Assembly (NCBI GenBank): GCA_022867105.1
Contig: JALHVH010000031.1
Coordinates: 1 to 12,934, forward strand
Reading direction: 5' to 3'
DNA length: 12,934 bases
DNA from: Candidatus Aminicenantota bacterium
Lineage (GTDB): Bacteria > Acidobacteriota > Aminicenantia > Aminicenantales > Saccharicenantaceae
A program made the translations under genes and the position numbers. The notes beneath the pieces were generated by a model. It saw only the letters and a program-made list of their open reading frames with translations, was not told the origin of the DNA and did not search any database. Shown here piece by piece: positions 1 to 6,690 of this stretch (the stretch's first letter is position 1; each line of letters begins with the position of its first letter).

Positions 1-124
1 CCGCCCCCGGCTTGACGACGGCGGCATCATCGCCGATGCCGAGGAGGATGTCTTTCCGGTGAACGGTGAAGTTCCTGCGGATGACCGCCAGCAATTCCCT
101 TTCGCCGAGCTTTCGCAAACGCAT
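1..124 (-). CDS. thiL: Thiamine-monophosphate kinase, N-terminal part (runs off the left edge)
   Basis: Only the first 41 codons are present. They begin MRLRKLGERELL and continue to LLGIGDDAAVV, which matches the N-terminus of ThiL: the family opens with a G-E-x-E-L helix followed by the GIGDDAA strand, whose aspartates (residues 32-33 here) bind Mg and the substrate phosphate. ThiL phosphorylates thiamine monophosphate to thiamine diphosphate in the cytoplasm, the last step of cofactor synthesis. The ATG at 124-122 is preceded by a modest GGCGGGAC ribosome site. Another ATG at 138-136 is out of frame. The gene starts 26 bases after the lon stop on the same strand, so it is probably the distal gene of the lon operon. 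The catalytic centre and ATP site lie outside the window, so the call rests on the N-terminal motif alone. Confidence 0.8.
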   Translation of the reverse strand, partial: MRLRKLGERELLAVIRRNFTVHRKDILLGIGDDAAVVKPGA

Positions 125-150
125 GTCCCGCCGTCCATTCCCGTCAGGGC

Positions 151-2595
151 TCAGCGTTTGGCCCTCCCGGGCCTGGCTCTTCGGGCACGTTTTCCCTTTT
201 TCCCCGCTTTTGTTTTCTTTTCCAGGGCGTTCTTCAGGACTTCCTTGATGTCCTCCACGTAGATGAACTCCATGTTCTTGATGACCTTCTTGGGGATATC
301 GAAGAGGTCCTTCTTGTTGTGAAGGGGCAGGATCATCCTCTTGACTCCCATCCGTTGGGCCGCGAGCACCTTTTCCTTGATGCCGCCGACCGGGAGGACG
401 TTGCCCCGGAGGGTGATCTCTCCCGTCATGGCCATGTCCCATCGGACCTTTGTGTCCGTGCACAGAGAGATGAACGAAGTGGCGATGGTCACGCCGGCCG
501 AGGGTCCGTCCTTGGGGATGGCGCCCTCCGGGATATGGATATGGAAATCGTTCTGTTGGAAGAGCCGGTTGCTGATGCCGAGCTCCCTGGCGTGGGCCCG
601 GGTATAGCTGAGGGCGGCTTGGGCGGATTCCTTCATGACTTCGCCCAGCGAACCGGTCAGGGAGAGGTTCCCCTTCCCCTGCATCTTGGTCGCCTCGACG
701 AAGAGGATCTCGCCCCCGGCCTCGGTCCAGGCGACACCCGTGGTGACGCCCACCTGGTTCTTGTGAAGGAGCTGGTCCTTGAAGATCCTGGCCGGGCCGA
801 GGAAGGGTTCAATGTTCTGGGAGGTGACCCGGGTCAGGGTCTTGCGCCCTTCGGCCACTTTGCGGGCGACCTTCCGGCAGACGGACGCGATCTCTCGCTC
901 CAGGTTCCGGACCCCGGCCTCACGGGTATAGAGGGAGATGATCTTTTTGACCGAACCCTCGCTGAAATCGATGAACTTGCCGTCCAGGGCGTTCTCGGCG
1001 ATCTGTTTGGGGATGAGGTGCTTGACCGCGATCTCGAGCTTCTCCTCCTCGGTGTAGCCGGGGAGTTCCAGGACCTCCATCCTGTCGCGGAAGGCGGGCT
1101 GGATGGGGTCCAGGAGGTTGGCGGTCGTAATGAACATGACCTTGGACAGGTCATAGGGGACCCCTAAATAATGGTCGCGGAAGGAATTGTTCTGCTCGGG
1201 GTCAAGGACCTCGAGGAGGGCCGACGACGGGTCGCCCCGGAAGTCGGCGCCGATCTTGTCCACCTCGTCCATCATGAACACCGGATTGTTGGAACCGGCG
1301 CGCCGGATGCCCTGGACGATGCGGCCGGGCATGGCCCCGACGTAGGTCCGTCGATGGCCGCGAATCTCAGCCTCGTCCCGCACGCCCCCCAGGGAAATGC
1401 GGATGAAGTTCCGGCCCAGGGCCCGGGCAATGGACTTGCCGAGCGAGGTCTTGCCCACTCCCGGCGGCCCGACGAAGCAGAGGATGGGGCCCTTGATCTT
1501 CTTGGAAAGCTTGCGCACGCCCAGGTATTCGAGGATGCGCTCCTTGACCTTGTCAAGGCCGTAGTGGTCCTCGTCCAGGATCTCCTTGGCCTTGACGAGG
1601 TCGAGATTGTCGATCGTGATCTTGTTCCAGGGAAGGGAGAACATCCAGTCCAGATAATTGCGGACGACGGCGGTCTCGGCCGACTCCGGATGCATCTGGG
1701 CCAGCCGGGCAATCTGCTTATCAATCTCCTCCCGGACCTCCTCGGCGACCCGGAGCTTCTTCAGCTTGTCCTGGTAGCCCTTGATCTCCTCCTGGATATC
1801 GGTGCCCTCGCCGAGCTCCTTCTGGATGGCCTTCATCTGCTGGCGAAGGTAATACTGCTTCTGCAGCTTATCCATCTCGCCTTTGGCCTCGGACGAGATC
1901 TTGGACTGGACGTCCAGGAGCTCAAGCTCCCGGGTCAGTAGCTCATGGACCTTCTTCAAACGCAGGACGGGGTCGACGGTCTCCAGGATCTCCTGGGCCT
2001 CTTCGACCTTGAGCTCGAGGTTACTGGCCGTCAGGTCCGCCAGCCTTCCCGGTTCATCGATGTTCGTGGCGATGATCAGGACCTCGGGAGGAATGTTCTT
2101 GCCGAGCGAGGTGGCCTTTTCGATGCCGTTCCGGACATTGCGGATGAGGGCCTCGGCCTCCAGGGTCTTGTCCACCTTCTCGGGCTCATGGACGACCTGG
2201 AGCTTGGCCGTGATGTAGGGCCCGTCCTCCTCGAAGCTCTCGATCTTCGCCCGGATCAGGCCCTGGGCCAGGATGCGGACCCGGCCGTCGGGAAGCTTCA
2301 GCATCCGCATGATCAGGGCCACCGTGCCCATCTCGTAGACGTCCTCCCGCTTGGGATCCTCAATCTCCATGTCCTTCTGGGTCAGGAGGAGGATCATGCG
2401 GTTGGTGGACAGGCTCTGGTCGATGCCGTTCTTCGACTTCTCGCGCCCGACGAAAAGGGGGGCAATCATATAGGGGAAGACCACGATGTCCCGGAGCAGC
2501 AGCACGGGCAGCTTGGCGGGAATGTGGAGCTTCTGGTTCTGTTCCTCGATCAGGCCGTCTATCTGATCATCGGACTTGTCATCTATATTGGCCAT
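151..2595 (-). CDS. lon: ATP-dependent Lon protease (LonA type)
   Basis: This is a full-length 814-residue LonA protease, a cytoplasmic hexamer that unfolds and degrades damaged proteins and short-lived regulators. The N-terminal substrate-recognition domain spans about 28-220, followed by a coiled-coil-rich stretch (about 220-310). The AAA+ module has Walker A GPPGVGKTS at 376-384 and Walker B with MMDEVDK at 441-447. The C-terminal protease domain carries the Ser-Lys dyad: Ser699 in PKDGPSAG and Lys740 in GGIKEK. The ATG at 2595 follows an AAGGA ribosome site. It lies 18 bases downstream of hsp20 and 26 upstream of thiL, in one transcription unit. The last 20 or so residues form an unusual Lys/Arg-rich tail beyond the usual end of the protease domain. 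All catalytic motifs are intact, so the identification is firm. Confidence 0.98.
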   Translation of the reverse strand: MANIDDKSDDQIDGLIEEQNQKLHIPAKLPVLLLRDIVVFPYMIAPLFVGREKSKNGIDQSLSTNRMILLLTQKDMEIEDPKREDVYEMGTVALIMRMLKLPDGRVRILAQGLIRAKIESFEEDGPYITAKLQVVHEPEKVDKTLEAEALIRNVRNGIEKATSLGKNIPPEVLIIATNIDEPGRLADLTASNLELKVEEAQEILETVDPVLRLKKVHELLTRELELLDVQSKISSEAKGEMDKLQKQYYLRQQMKAIQKELGEGTDIQEEIKGYQDKLKKLRVAEEVREEIDKQIARLAQMHPESAETAVVRNYLDWMFSLPWNKITIDNLDLVKAKEILDEDHYGLDKVKERILEYLGVRKLSKKIKGPILCFVGPPGVGKTSLGKSIARALGRNFIRISLGGVRDEAEIRGHRRTYVGAMPGRIVQGIRRAGSNNPVFMMDEVDKIGADFRGDPSSALLEVLDPEQNNSFRDHYLGVPYDLSKVMFITTANLLDPIQPAFRDRMEVLELPGYTEEEKLEIAVKHLIPKQIAENALDGKFIDFSEGSVKKIISLYTREAGVRNLEREIASVCRKVARKVAEGRKTLTRVTSQNIEPFLGPARIFKDQLLHKNQVGVTTGVAWTEAGGEILFVEATKMQGKGNLSLTGSLGEVMKESAQAALSYTRAHARELGISNRLFQQNDFHIHIPEGAIPKDGPSAGVTIATSFISLCTDTKVRWDMAMTGEITLRGNVLPVGGIKEKVLAAQRMGVKRMILPLHNKKDLFDIPKKVIKNMEFIYVEDIKEVLKNALEKKTKAGKKGKRARRARPGRAKR

Positions 2596-2613
2596 GGTTT
2601 CGTTCCTTCAGGT

Positions 2614-3063
2614 TCATCCGCCGTTCTTCCGGATCTTGACCTCGACCTCCGAGCTTCCTCCGGGCCGCTTCTTGAGGACGATCGTCAAGATCCCGTTCTC
2701 CAGGGTGGCCGCCGTCTTCTCGGGCTGGATGGCGCACGGGACGAAGATCGTCCGCCGGAACGTCCCGTCCTCCCGCTCCAGGCGATGGTAGCGCGGGACC
2801 GCTTCGGCCGGGACCTCCTTCTTCAGGCCCTTGACCTCGATGCGGTTGCCGTGGAGCATGATCCGGACGTCCTTCTTGAGGACGCCCGCGAGCTCGACCT
2901 CGACCACGATCTCGTCGTCCTTCTCGTAAATGTCCACGGCCGGCACCCAGACCTGGTCCAGGCCCGGCAGGTCGGACCCGCGGACGAAGGCCCCTGCTCC
3001 CGGCCTTCGGATCTCGGCCTCGATCTTGAGAATTCTTGATACGGGCCGGATTCTTCGGATCAT
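2614..3063 (-). CDS. Small heat-shock protein, Hsp20/alpha-crystallin family
   Basis: This 149-residue protein has an alpha-crystallin domain from about residue 40 (VPAVDIYEKDDEIVVEVELAG) to 135. It carries the family signature A-T-L-E-N-G-I-L-T-I at 119-128 and ends with a short charged tail. Hsp20 proteins are ATP-independent holdases that form oligomers and keep unfolding proteins soluble for later refolding or degradation. I chose the ATG at 3063 because longer readings in this frame run into nrdR and give no homologous sequence. No strong ribosome site is seen, and the start is only 11 bases after the nrdR stop, so translation may depend on coupling. Its position directly before lon suggests a holdase and a protease made together. 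No CIRCE or other clear heat-shock operator was seen nearby. Confidence 0.95.
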   Translation of the reverse strand: MIRRIRPVSRILKIEAEIRRPGAGAFVRGSDLPGLDQVWVPAVDIYEKDDEIVVEVELAGVLKKDVRIMLHGNRIEVKGLKKEVPAEAVPRYHRLEREDGTFRRTIFVPCAIQPEKTAATLENGILTIVLKKRPGGSSEVEVKIRKNGG

Positions 3064-3074
3064 GGAGGCCGGGG

Positions 3075-3530
3075 TTACTTTTCTTTCAGGAGATGTTCCA
3101 GGACGTTCTTGAATTCCAGCACGTCCTTGAATTCCCTGTAGACGGAGGCGAAACGGACATAGGCGACCTTGTCCAGGGCCTTCAGCCTGTCCATCACGAC
3201 CTGGCCGATCTCGGAGACGTCGATCTCCTTGTCGGGCCGCTCCTGGAGCATGGTCTCGATCTCCTCGACGATCTCCTCGAGCTGGCTGATCTGGATGGGC
3301 CGCTTTTCGCAGGACTTCATCATGCCCCGAAGGAGCTTCTGGCTGTCGAAGGGCTGGCGGCTGCCGTCCTTCTTGACCACCATGTAGGGGATCTCCTCGA
3401 TCTTTTCGTAGGTCGTGAAACGCCGCTTGCAGGAGAGGCACTCCCGGCGCCTGCGGATGGAGAGGCCTTTCTTGCTTTCCCTCGAGTCGATCACCTTGCT
3501 CTCAAGGAAACCACAGAACGGGCACCTCAT
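3075..3530 (-). CDS. nrdR: Transcriptional repressor NrdR (ribonucleotide reductase regulator)
   Basis: The 151-residue product has the exact NrdR layout. An N-terminal zinc ribbon has Cys3, Cys6 (MRCPFC), Cys31 and Cys34 (CLSC) with the basic run SIRRRREC. It is followed by an ATP-cone domain from about 49 to 139, containing VVKKDGSRQPFDSQKL. NrdR senses dATP/ATP through the ATP cone and binds paired NrdR boxes upstream of ribonucleotide reductase genes to repress them. The length matches the family (about 150). The ATG at 3530 has a GGAG site 5 bases upstream and overlaps the stop of the preceding membrane-protein gene by ATGA, which implies translational coupling. No ribonucleotide reductase gene is in the window, so its targets are elsewhere. 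I did not find a convincing NrdR box here. Confidence 0.97.
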   Translation of the reverse strand: MRCPFCGFLESKVIDSRESKKGLSIRRRRECLSCKRRFTTYEKIEEIPYMVVKKDGSRQPFDSQKLLRGMMKSCEKRPIQISQLEEIVEEIETMLQERPDKEIDVSEIGQVVMDRLKALDKVAYVRFASVYREFKDVLEFKNVLEHLLKEK

Positions 3531-4555
3531 AAATTCTCCGTCTCTCCCAATTTTTTCAGCTGAAAAAGCGACAAACCTTCTTTCCATAATATAGCATAAC
3601 CGATCAGGCATGTCATTAGGATCTGGACCGCGTGCATGACGATGGTCATGCCCACGGCCAGGTTGGCGTCGAGGCGGTAAAGAGAGGTCATGGCGAGCTT
3701 GGAGAAGTAATCGAAGCCGCCGACCATTCCCGGCGTGGGGATGGAAGCCCCGACCATGGTCAGAAAGACGTAGGGGACGAGGACGAAGAAAGGCACCGGG
3801 ATATGAAAGGCGAAGAACAGGAGCCAGTAATAAAAGACGATGCCCAGCCAGACGGCGAGGGACATGACGGCGTACACGACGACGTTCCCCGCGGAGTGGA
3901 AGAACTTCAAACCCTCGATGAACTCGTCGGCCAGCGACAGAACCTTCCTGGTCCATCCGGCCGGCAACGGCTTCAGAAAGAACGAGGCGACACGGAGCGT
4001 CTTCTCCTTGAAGAAGTAGAGGGAAAGGCAAAGGAGGAGAAGGACCGTGGCGAGGGCGACACCCGCCTTTCCCCAAAAAAAGAGGCTGGAGGCGGCCTCG
4101 GAGTTGACGCGAAAGATCGAGGCATACAGCGGCCTGGCCAGAAGGAAGACGCCAAGGAGGAAGCACATGGCGAAGATGTCGAAGATGCGCTCGACGACGA
4201 TCGTCCCCATGACGAAACCCTTGCGCATGCCTTCCTTTTTAGCGAGGTAGAGGGGCTTGACGATCTCGCCGAGGCGACCGGGGAAGATATTGGTCACGGT
4301 GAAGCCGATGGCGTTGCCCGCGAACATGTTGAAGAAACGGACGCCTTTCTTCTCGTGCCTCAAGAGGAAGTGCCAGCGGGCGGCCCGGGTGAGGAGGTGC
4401 AGGGGAACAAGCAGAACGATCAAGGCGAAAAAGAAGACGTTGACGCCGGCCAGGTAGCGGAAGACCTCCTTCCAATCGACGCTCCGCAGGAAAAAGAAGA
4501 GGAAGACGAAGCTGAGGAGGAGCATGAGGCCCAGCCGGACGATATTCTTTTTCAT
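3527..4555 (-). CDS. Multi-pass membrane protein, YbhN/LPG-synthase-TM (UPF0104) family
   Basis: This 342-residue protein is nearly all hydrophobic, with about eight predicted membrane helices (roughly 5-24, 38-58, 75-95, 115-140, 160-181, 225-250, 256-275, 297-322). It carries the family hallmarks NAIGFTVTNIFPGRLGE (81-97) and a second short motif, IPTPGMVGGFDYF (272-284). The family corresponds to the flippase-like membrane half of lysylphosphatidylglycerol synthase. The soluble aminoacyl-transferase half is absent, so this protein does not itself aminoacylate lipid; stand-alone members are thought to handle lipids or isoprenoid-linked sugars, and the substrate here is unknown. It is the first gene of the operon and overlaps nrdR by 4 bases. 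The ATG at 4555 has only a weak ribosome site. A basic, non-membrane C-terminus follows the last helix. Confidence 0.85.
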   Translation of the reverse strand: MKKNIVRLGLMLLLSFVFLFFFLRSVDWKEVFRYLAGVNVFFFALIVLLVPLHLLTRAARWHFLLRHEKKGVRFFNMFAGNAIGFTVTNIFPGRLGEIVKPLYLAKKEGMRKGFVMGTIVVERIFDIFAMCFLLGVFLLARPLYASIFRVNSEAASSLFFWGKAGVALATVLLLLCLSLYFFKEKTLRVASFFLKPLPAGWTRKVLSLADEFIEGLKFFHSAGNVVVYAVMSLAVWLGIVFYYWLLFFAFHIPVPFFVLVPYVFLTMVGASIPTPGMVGGFDYFSKLAMTSLYRLDANLAVGMTIVMHAVQILMTCLIGYAILWKEGLSLFQLKKLGETENL

Positions 4556-4569
4556 CTTTAGCCGGCAAT

Positions 4570-4578
4570 ATTATCATA
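4570..4578 (-). promoter_or_regulatory. Possible -10 region of the flippase-nrdR-hsp20-lon operon
   Basis: On the minus strand TATGATAAT sits about 15 bases before the first start codon of the operon, giving overlapping -10 candidates (TATGAT, GATAAT). I could not find a good -35 box at 15-18 bases upstream; the sequence there is pyrimidine-rich (CCCCTTCTTTC). The promoter may need an activator or use another sigma factor. Low confidence. Confidence 0.3.
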
Positions 4579-4596
4579 AACTTAAGTAAGAAAGAA

Positions 4597-4648
4597 GGGG
4601 TCTCGTCCCGACATCCGACAAATCCGTCCGCGATGAAGACCAGACCCC
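4597..4648. repeat. Inverted repeat upstream of the lon operon
   Basis: The arms are GGGGTCTCGTC (4597-4607) and GACCAGACCCC (4638-4648). They pair over 10 of 11 positions, with one mismatch, around a 30-base spacer. It lies between the divergent operon and tRNA promoters, just upstream of the candidate operon -10. It could be a two-site operator or a long hairpin. It is not placed like a terminator, because no gene ends here. Confidence 0.5.
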
Positions 4649-4667
4649 TCACCCTTGCGCTTTTTTC

Positions 4668-4696
4668 TTGAAATTCCCGGAGTTTTTCTATATCAT
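4668..4696 (+). promoter_or_regulatory. Sigma-70-type promoter of tRNA-Gln
   Basis: TTGAAA (4668-4673) and TATCAT (4691-4696) are separated by 17 bases, each matching five of six consensus bases. Transcription would start near 4703, about 8 bases before the mature tRNA. Confidence 0.65.
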
Positions 4697-4710
4697 AACG
4701 GGGTCTTTGC

Positions 4711-4784
4711 TGGGAAGTCGTCCAACGGCAGGACTCATGACTCTGGATCATGCAATCAAGGTTCGAATCCTTGCTTCCCAGCCA
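4711..4784 (+). tRNA. tRNA-Gln (anticodon CUG)
   Basis: The 74-base sequence folds as a complete cloverleaf. The acceptor stem TGGGAAG/CTTCCCA is perfectly paired, the anticodon stem CATGA/TCATG encloses loop CTCTGGA with anticodon CTG at 4743-4745, and the T arm CAAGG/CCTTG encloses TTCGAAT. A G discriminator and an encoded CCA follow (4781-4784). It reads CAG codons. A run of six T (4786-4791) directly downstream, and another at 4815-4820, could end transcription. The gene is intact and sits at the left edge of the AT-rich region, a common integration position. Confidence 0.97.
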
Positions 4785-4980
4785 CTTTTTTCCTTATTCT
4801 TGCTTGTAAAATCCTTTTTTATCTTTCAATTTTAATACCGTAGTTTCAGCGCTTTTAAGTCAATTTCGTCACATATTGGCACACGGGGAAATATTGGACC
4901 AGCCGTCCTACCCATAGCTCTGACCATGGTCGAGAAAGCGGGTCGATAAAAAAAAGGAAAGATTCGGATATTATGGCTAT
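4785..4980. other. AT-rich junction between tRNA-Gln and the sulfatase-like gene, no gene seen
   Basis: These 196 bases hold T-runs, a run of eight A near 4950 and no convincing coding sequence. A minus-strand reading frame of 31 codons (4832-4927) has no recognisable product. No hairpin terminator for the converging sulfatase-like gene is clear. It may be scar DNA left by an insertion at the tRNA. Confidence 0.5.
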
Positions 4981-6600
4981 CTATAAATAACCCAATGTTT
5001 CCAGCATTTCAATGGTTTCTTGAGTTTTGTTGCCTATTTTACCCTTGATGGCCATTAATCTTCTGGCAATGGCCAAAACCGCATCATACAATTTTGCTCT
5101 AATTTTCGGGTTTTCTTCCCCATTATCTTTAGGGATTGGATGTACCCCGAACTTATCTTTCTCCAGATTAATGAATTCTATTTTCTTGTCATGCAAGTTC
5201 CCCGGATATATTATCATCTGGTAAGGAAAATCGATGATTGAAAAGGCATCAAAATGGGCAGCGGGAGAATACGTCTCCAGGATCACTTTCTTATTATCAT
5301 TTCTTTTTAACAGCGAGCTGCCGATCATGAAATCAGGTTTTTTTATCCCGGCGAGCTCCAGGATGGTGGGGGCAATATTGAGGTTGGATACCACTTCATT
5401 TCGCGTAACGTCCTGGGGAATTCCTTTGCCAGCCAAGATCATATTCACCTGGGTGTAAATTTTATTCAAGTAATGAATATGACCAACGTGACCATGGTAT
5501 TCACCTAATCCTTCACCATGATCCCCCATAATGACAAAGGCCGATTGAGAGTAGATATTATTCTCTTTTAAAAAATCAACCAATTTTCCAATTTGTTTAT
5601 CCATATATTGAACTTCTTGCGTATAAACGCGCTTTATGAACTTCGGATCAACCTGGGCTTTAAAAAGAAAACTGACATTGATCTCTATTTCTTTATTACC
5701 ATTATTGAAGACAATGACGTCATTATCTCTCTCTTTGCTAAGGTAATTGATATAACCTTTGGCCGGCGTAGGAATCCAATAGTCGGGTATTTTGACTTCC
5801 CATTTCTGATTTTCTTTCCTGGGAGTTATAGAAAAACCGTAAAACTGAAATTTATTGAGCATGCCCATCGTTCTCTTTCTAAGATTGTCAGGGATTTCTG
5901 TTTCTATACGAAGTACGTTTTTGCCTGGTTTGACGTTCAAATCATATTTAAAAATCGGAAATTCAGATAAACGCGCCGAATAAACCTCTTGACCATTATA
6001 AATAGCCCGGACCCTGCCCCGGTATTCCGGAGGAAAATGGGGTCCATGAGGATCTGAATAATGAATCCAGAAAAAAGATTTTTTCCCTATCATCTTTTTT
6101 ATTTGGGGAAAAATTTCCTGGTTGACTTCCTCTGCGGTCTTGCCCCAGTGTTGAGGTTTAAAGCCCTCCAGAAAATGATCAAATCCTTTAGCTAAACCAA
6201 ATTGGCTTTTCAGCACTCCCAAAGAGATGACAGCCGCCGTTTGATAGCCGTTTTCTTTTAGCAATTGCGTCATGGAAGGATAATGAATCTTGGTGGTTTG
6301 ACCATTGTTGTACATCTTTAAAATATTGGGGGGGAGGGAATAAAACATAGAAAAATGGGACGGCAAGGTGATGGGAATAAGAGAATAGGCATTTTTGAAT
6401 GAGATACCTGTCGACGCGATTTTTGCCAGGTTGGGTGTGATAAGATTATTATTATCATCAACATTAACAGAATCAGCCCGTGTGGTATCCAAGGTAATAA
6501 AAAAAATATATTGCGGCGATGATCTATGAAACAGTCGGCATGATGCGGTCAAGCCCCACATGAAAATAACCAATAGTGGATAAATAATTACTCTCTTCAT
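4981..6600 (-). CDS. Sulfatase/alkaline-phosphatase-fold lipoprotein with a large insertion
   Basis: The 539-residue protein starts with a lipoprotein signal (hydrophobic 5-17, lipobox LTASC, Cys21), so it is probably anchored outside the inner membrane. The sulfatase fold follows: the first metal site LDTTRAD (Asp38), the nucleophile loop PITLPSH with Thr78 where true sulfatases have Cys/Ser, HYSDPHGPH (180-188), the second metal site MGDHGEG (Asp360, His361) and His374 in GHVGH. Thr at the nucleophile position is typical of phosphoesterases and phosphoethanolamine-type transferases, so a true sulfatase is doubtful. About 110-130 residues (roughly 195-325) of strand-rich sequence are inserted between the two halves. 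The tail ends LETLGYL. Codon and base use are far more AT-rich than in its neighbours, suggesting transfer. It has its own promoter and no partner gene, so the substrate is unknown. Confidence 0.85.
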   Translation of the reverse strand: MKRVIIYPLLVIFMWGLTASCRLFHRSSPQYIFFITLDTTRADSVNVDDNNNLITPNLAKIASTGISFKNAYSLIPITLPSHFSMFYSLPPNILKMYNNGQTTKIHYPSMTQLLKENGYQTAAVISLGVLKSQFGLAKGFDHFLEGFKPQHWGKTAEEVNQEIFPQIKKMIGKKSFFWIHYSDPHGPHFPPEYRGRVRAIYNGQEVYSARLSEFPIFKYDLNVKPGKNVLRIETEIPDNLRKRTMGMLNKFQFYGFSITPRKENQKWEVKIPDYWIPTPAKGYINYLSKERDNDVIVFNNGNKEIEINVSFLFKAQVDPKFIKRVYTQEVQYMDKQIGKLVDFLKENNIYSQSAFVIMGDHGEGLGEYHGHVGHIHYLNKIYTQVNMILAGKGIPQDVTRNEVVSNLNIAPTILELAGIKKPDFMIGSSLLKRNDNKKVILETYSPAAHFDAFSIIDFPYQMIIYPGNLHDKKIEFINLEKDKFGVHPIPKDNGEENPKIRAKLYDAVLAIARRLMAIKGKIGNKTQETIEMLETLGYL

Positions 6601-6620
6601 TTCGATCTTAATACGGGTTA

Positions 6621-6650
6621 ATTATATACTTTAGATATGCACCATGGCAA
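6621..6650 (-). promoter_or_regulatory. Promoter of the sulfatase-like gene
   Basis: On the minus strand TTGCCA (6650-6645) and a perfect TATAAT (6626-6621) are 18 bases apart. The predicted transcript starts about 14 bases before the ATG at 6600, leaving a very short leader with only a weak ribosome site (AAGA). This separates the gene from galK transcription upstream. Confidence 0.65.
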
Positions 6651-6690
6651 CATTTAAACTCGTCCACTCCATTCGCAATCCAAGTAGGGG

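Noticed and set aside
319..3039. Several long plus-strand open frames opposite lon and hsp20 (319-1167, 1171-1941, 1945-3039)
   Set aside because: They mirror the codon structure of lon and hsp20, have low-complexity products and no domain or ribosome-site support. Lon motifs on the minus strand are unambiguous.
3064..3441. An upstream extension of hsp20 to 275 codons
   Set aside because: The extra part overlaps nrdR in another frame and reads as non-homologous sequence. The ATG at 3063 gives the normal Hsp20 length.
4832..4927. A 31-codon minus-strand open frame next to the tRNA that might be an integrase remnant
   Set aside because: The translation has no tyrosine-recombinase motif and no clear ribosome site. 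It is too short to support a pseudogene call.
6640..6690. A possible duplicated tRNA-Gln 3' end marking the right edge of the AT-rich island
   Set aside because: ATTCGCAATCC near 6670 looks vaguely like TTCGAATCC of the T arm, but there is no extended match to the tRNA tail, so no attachment site can be claimed.
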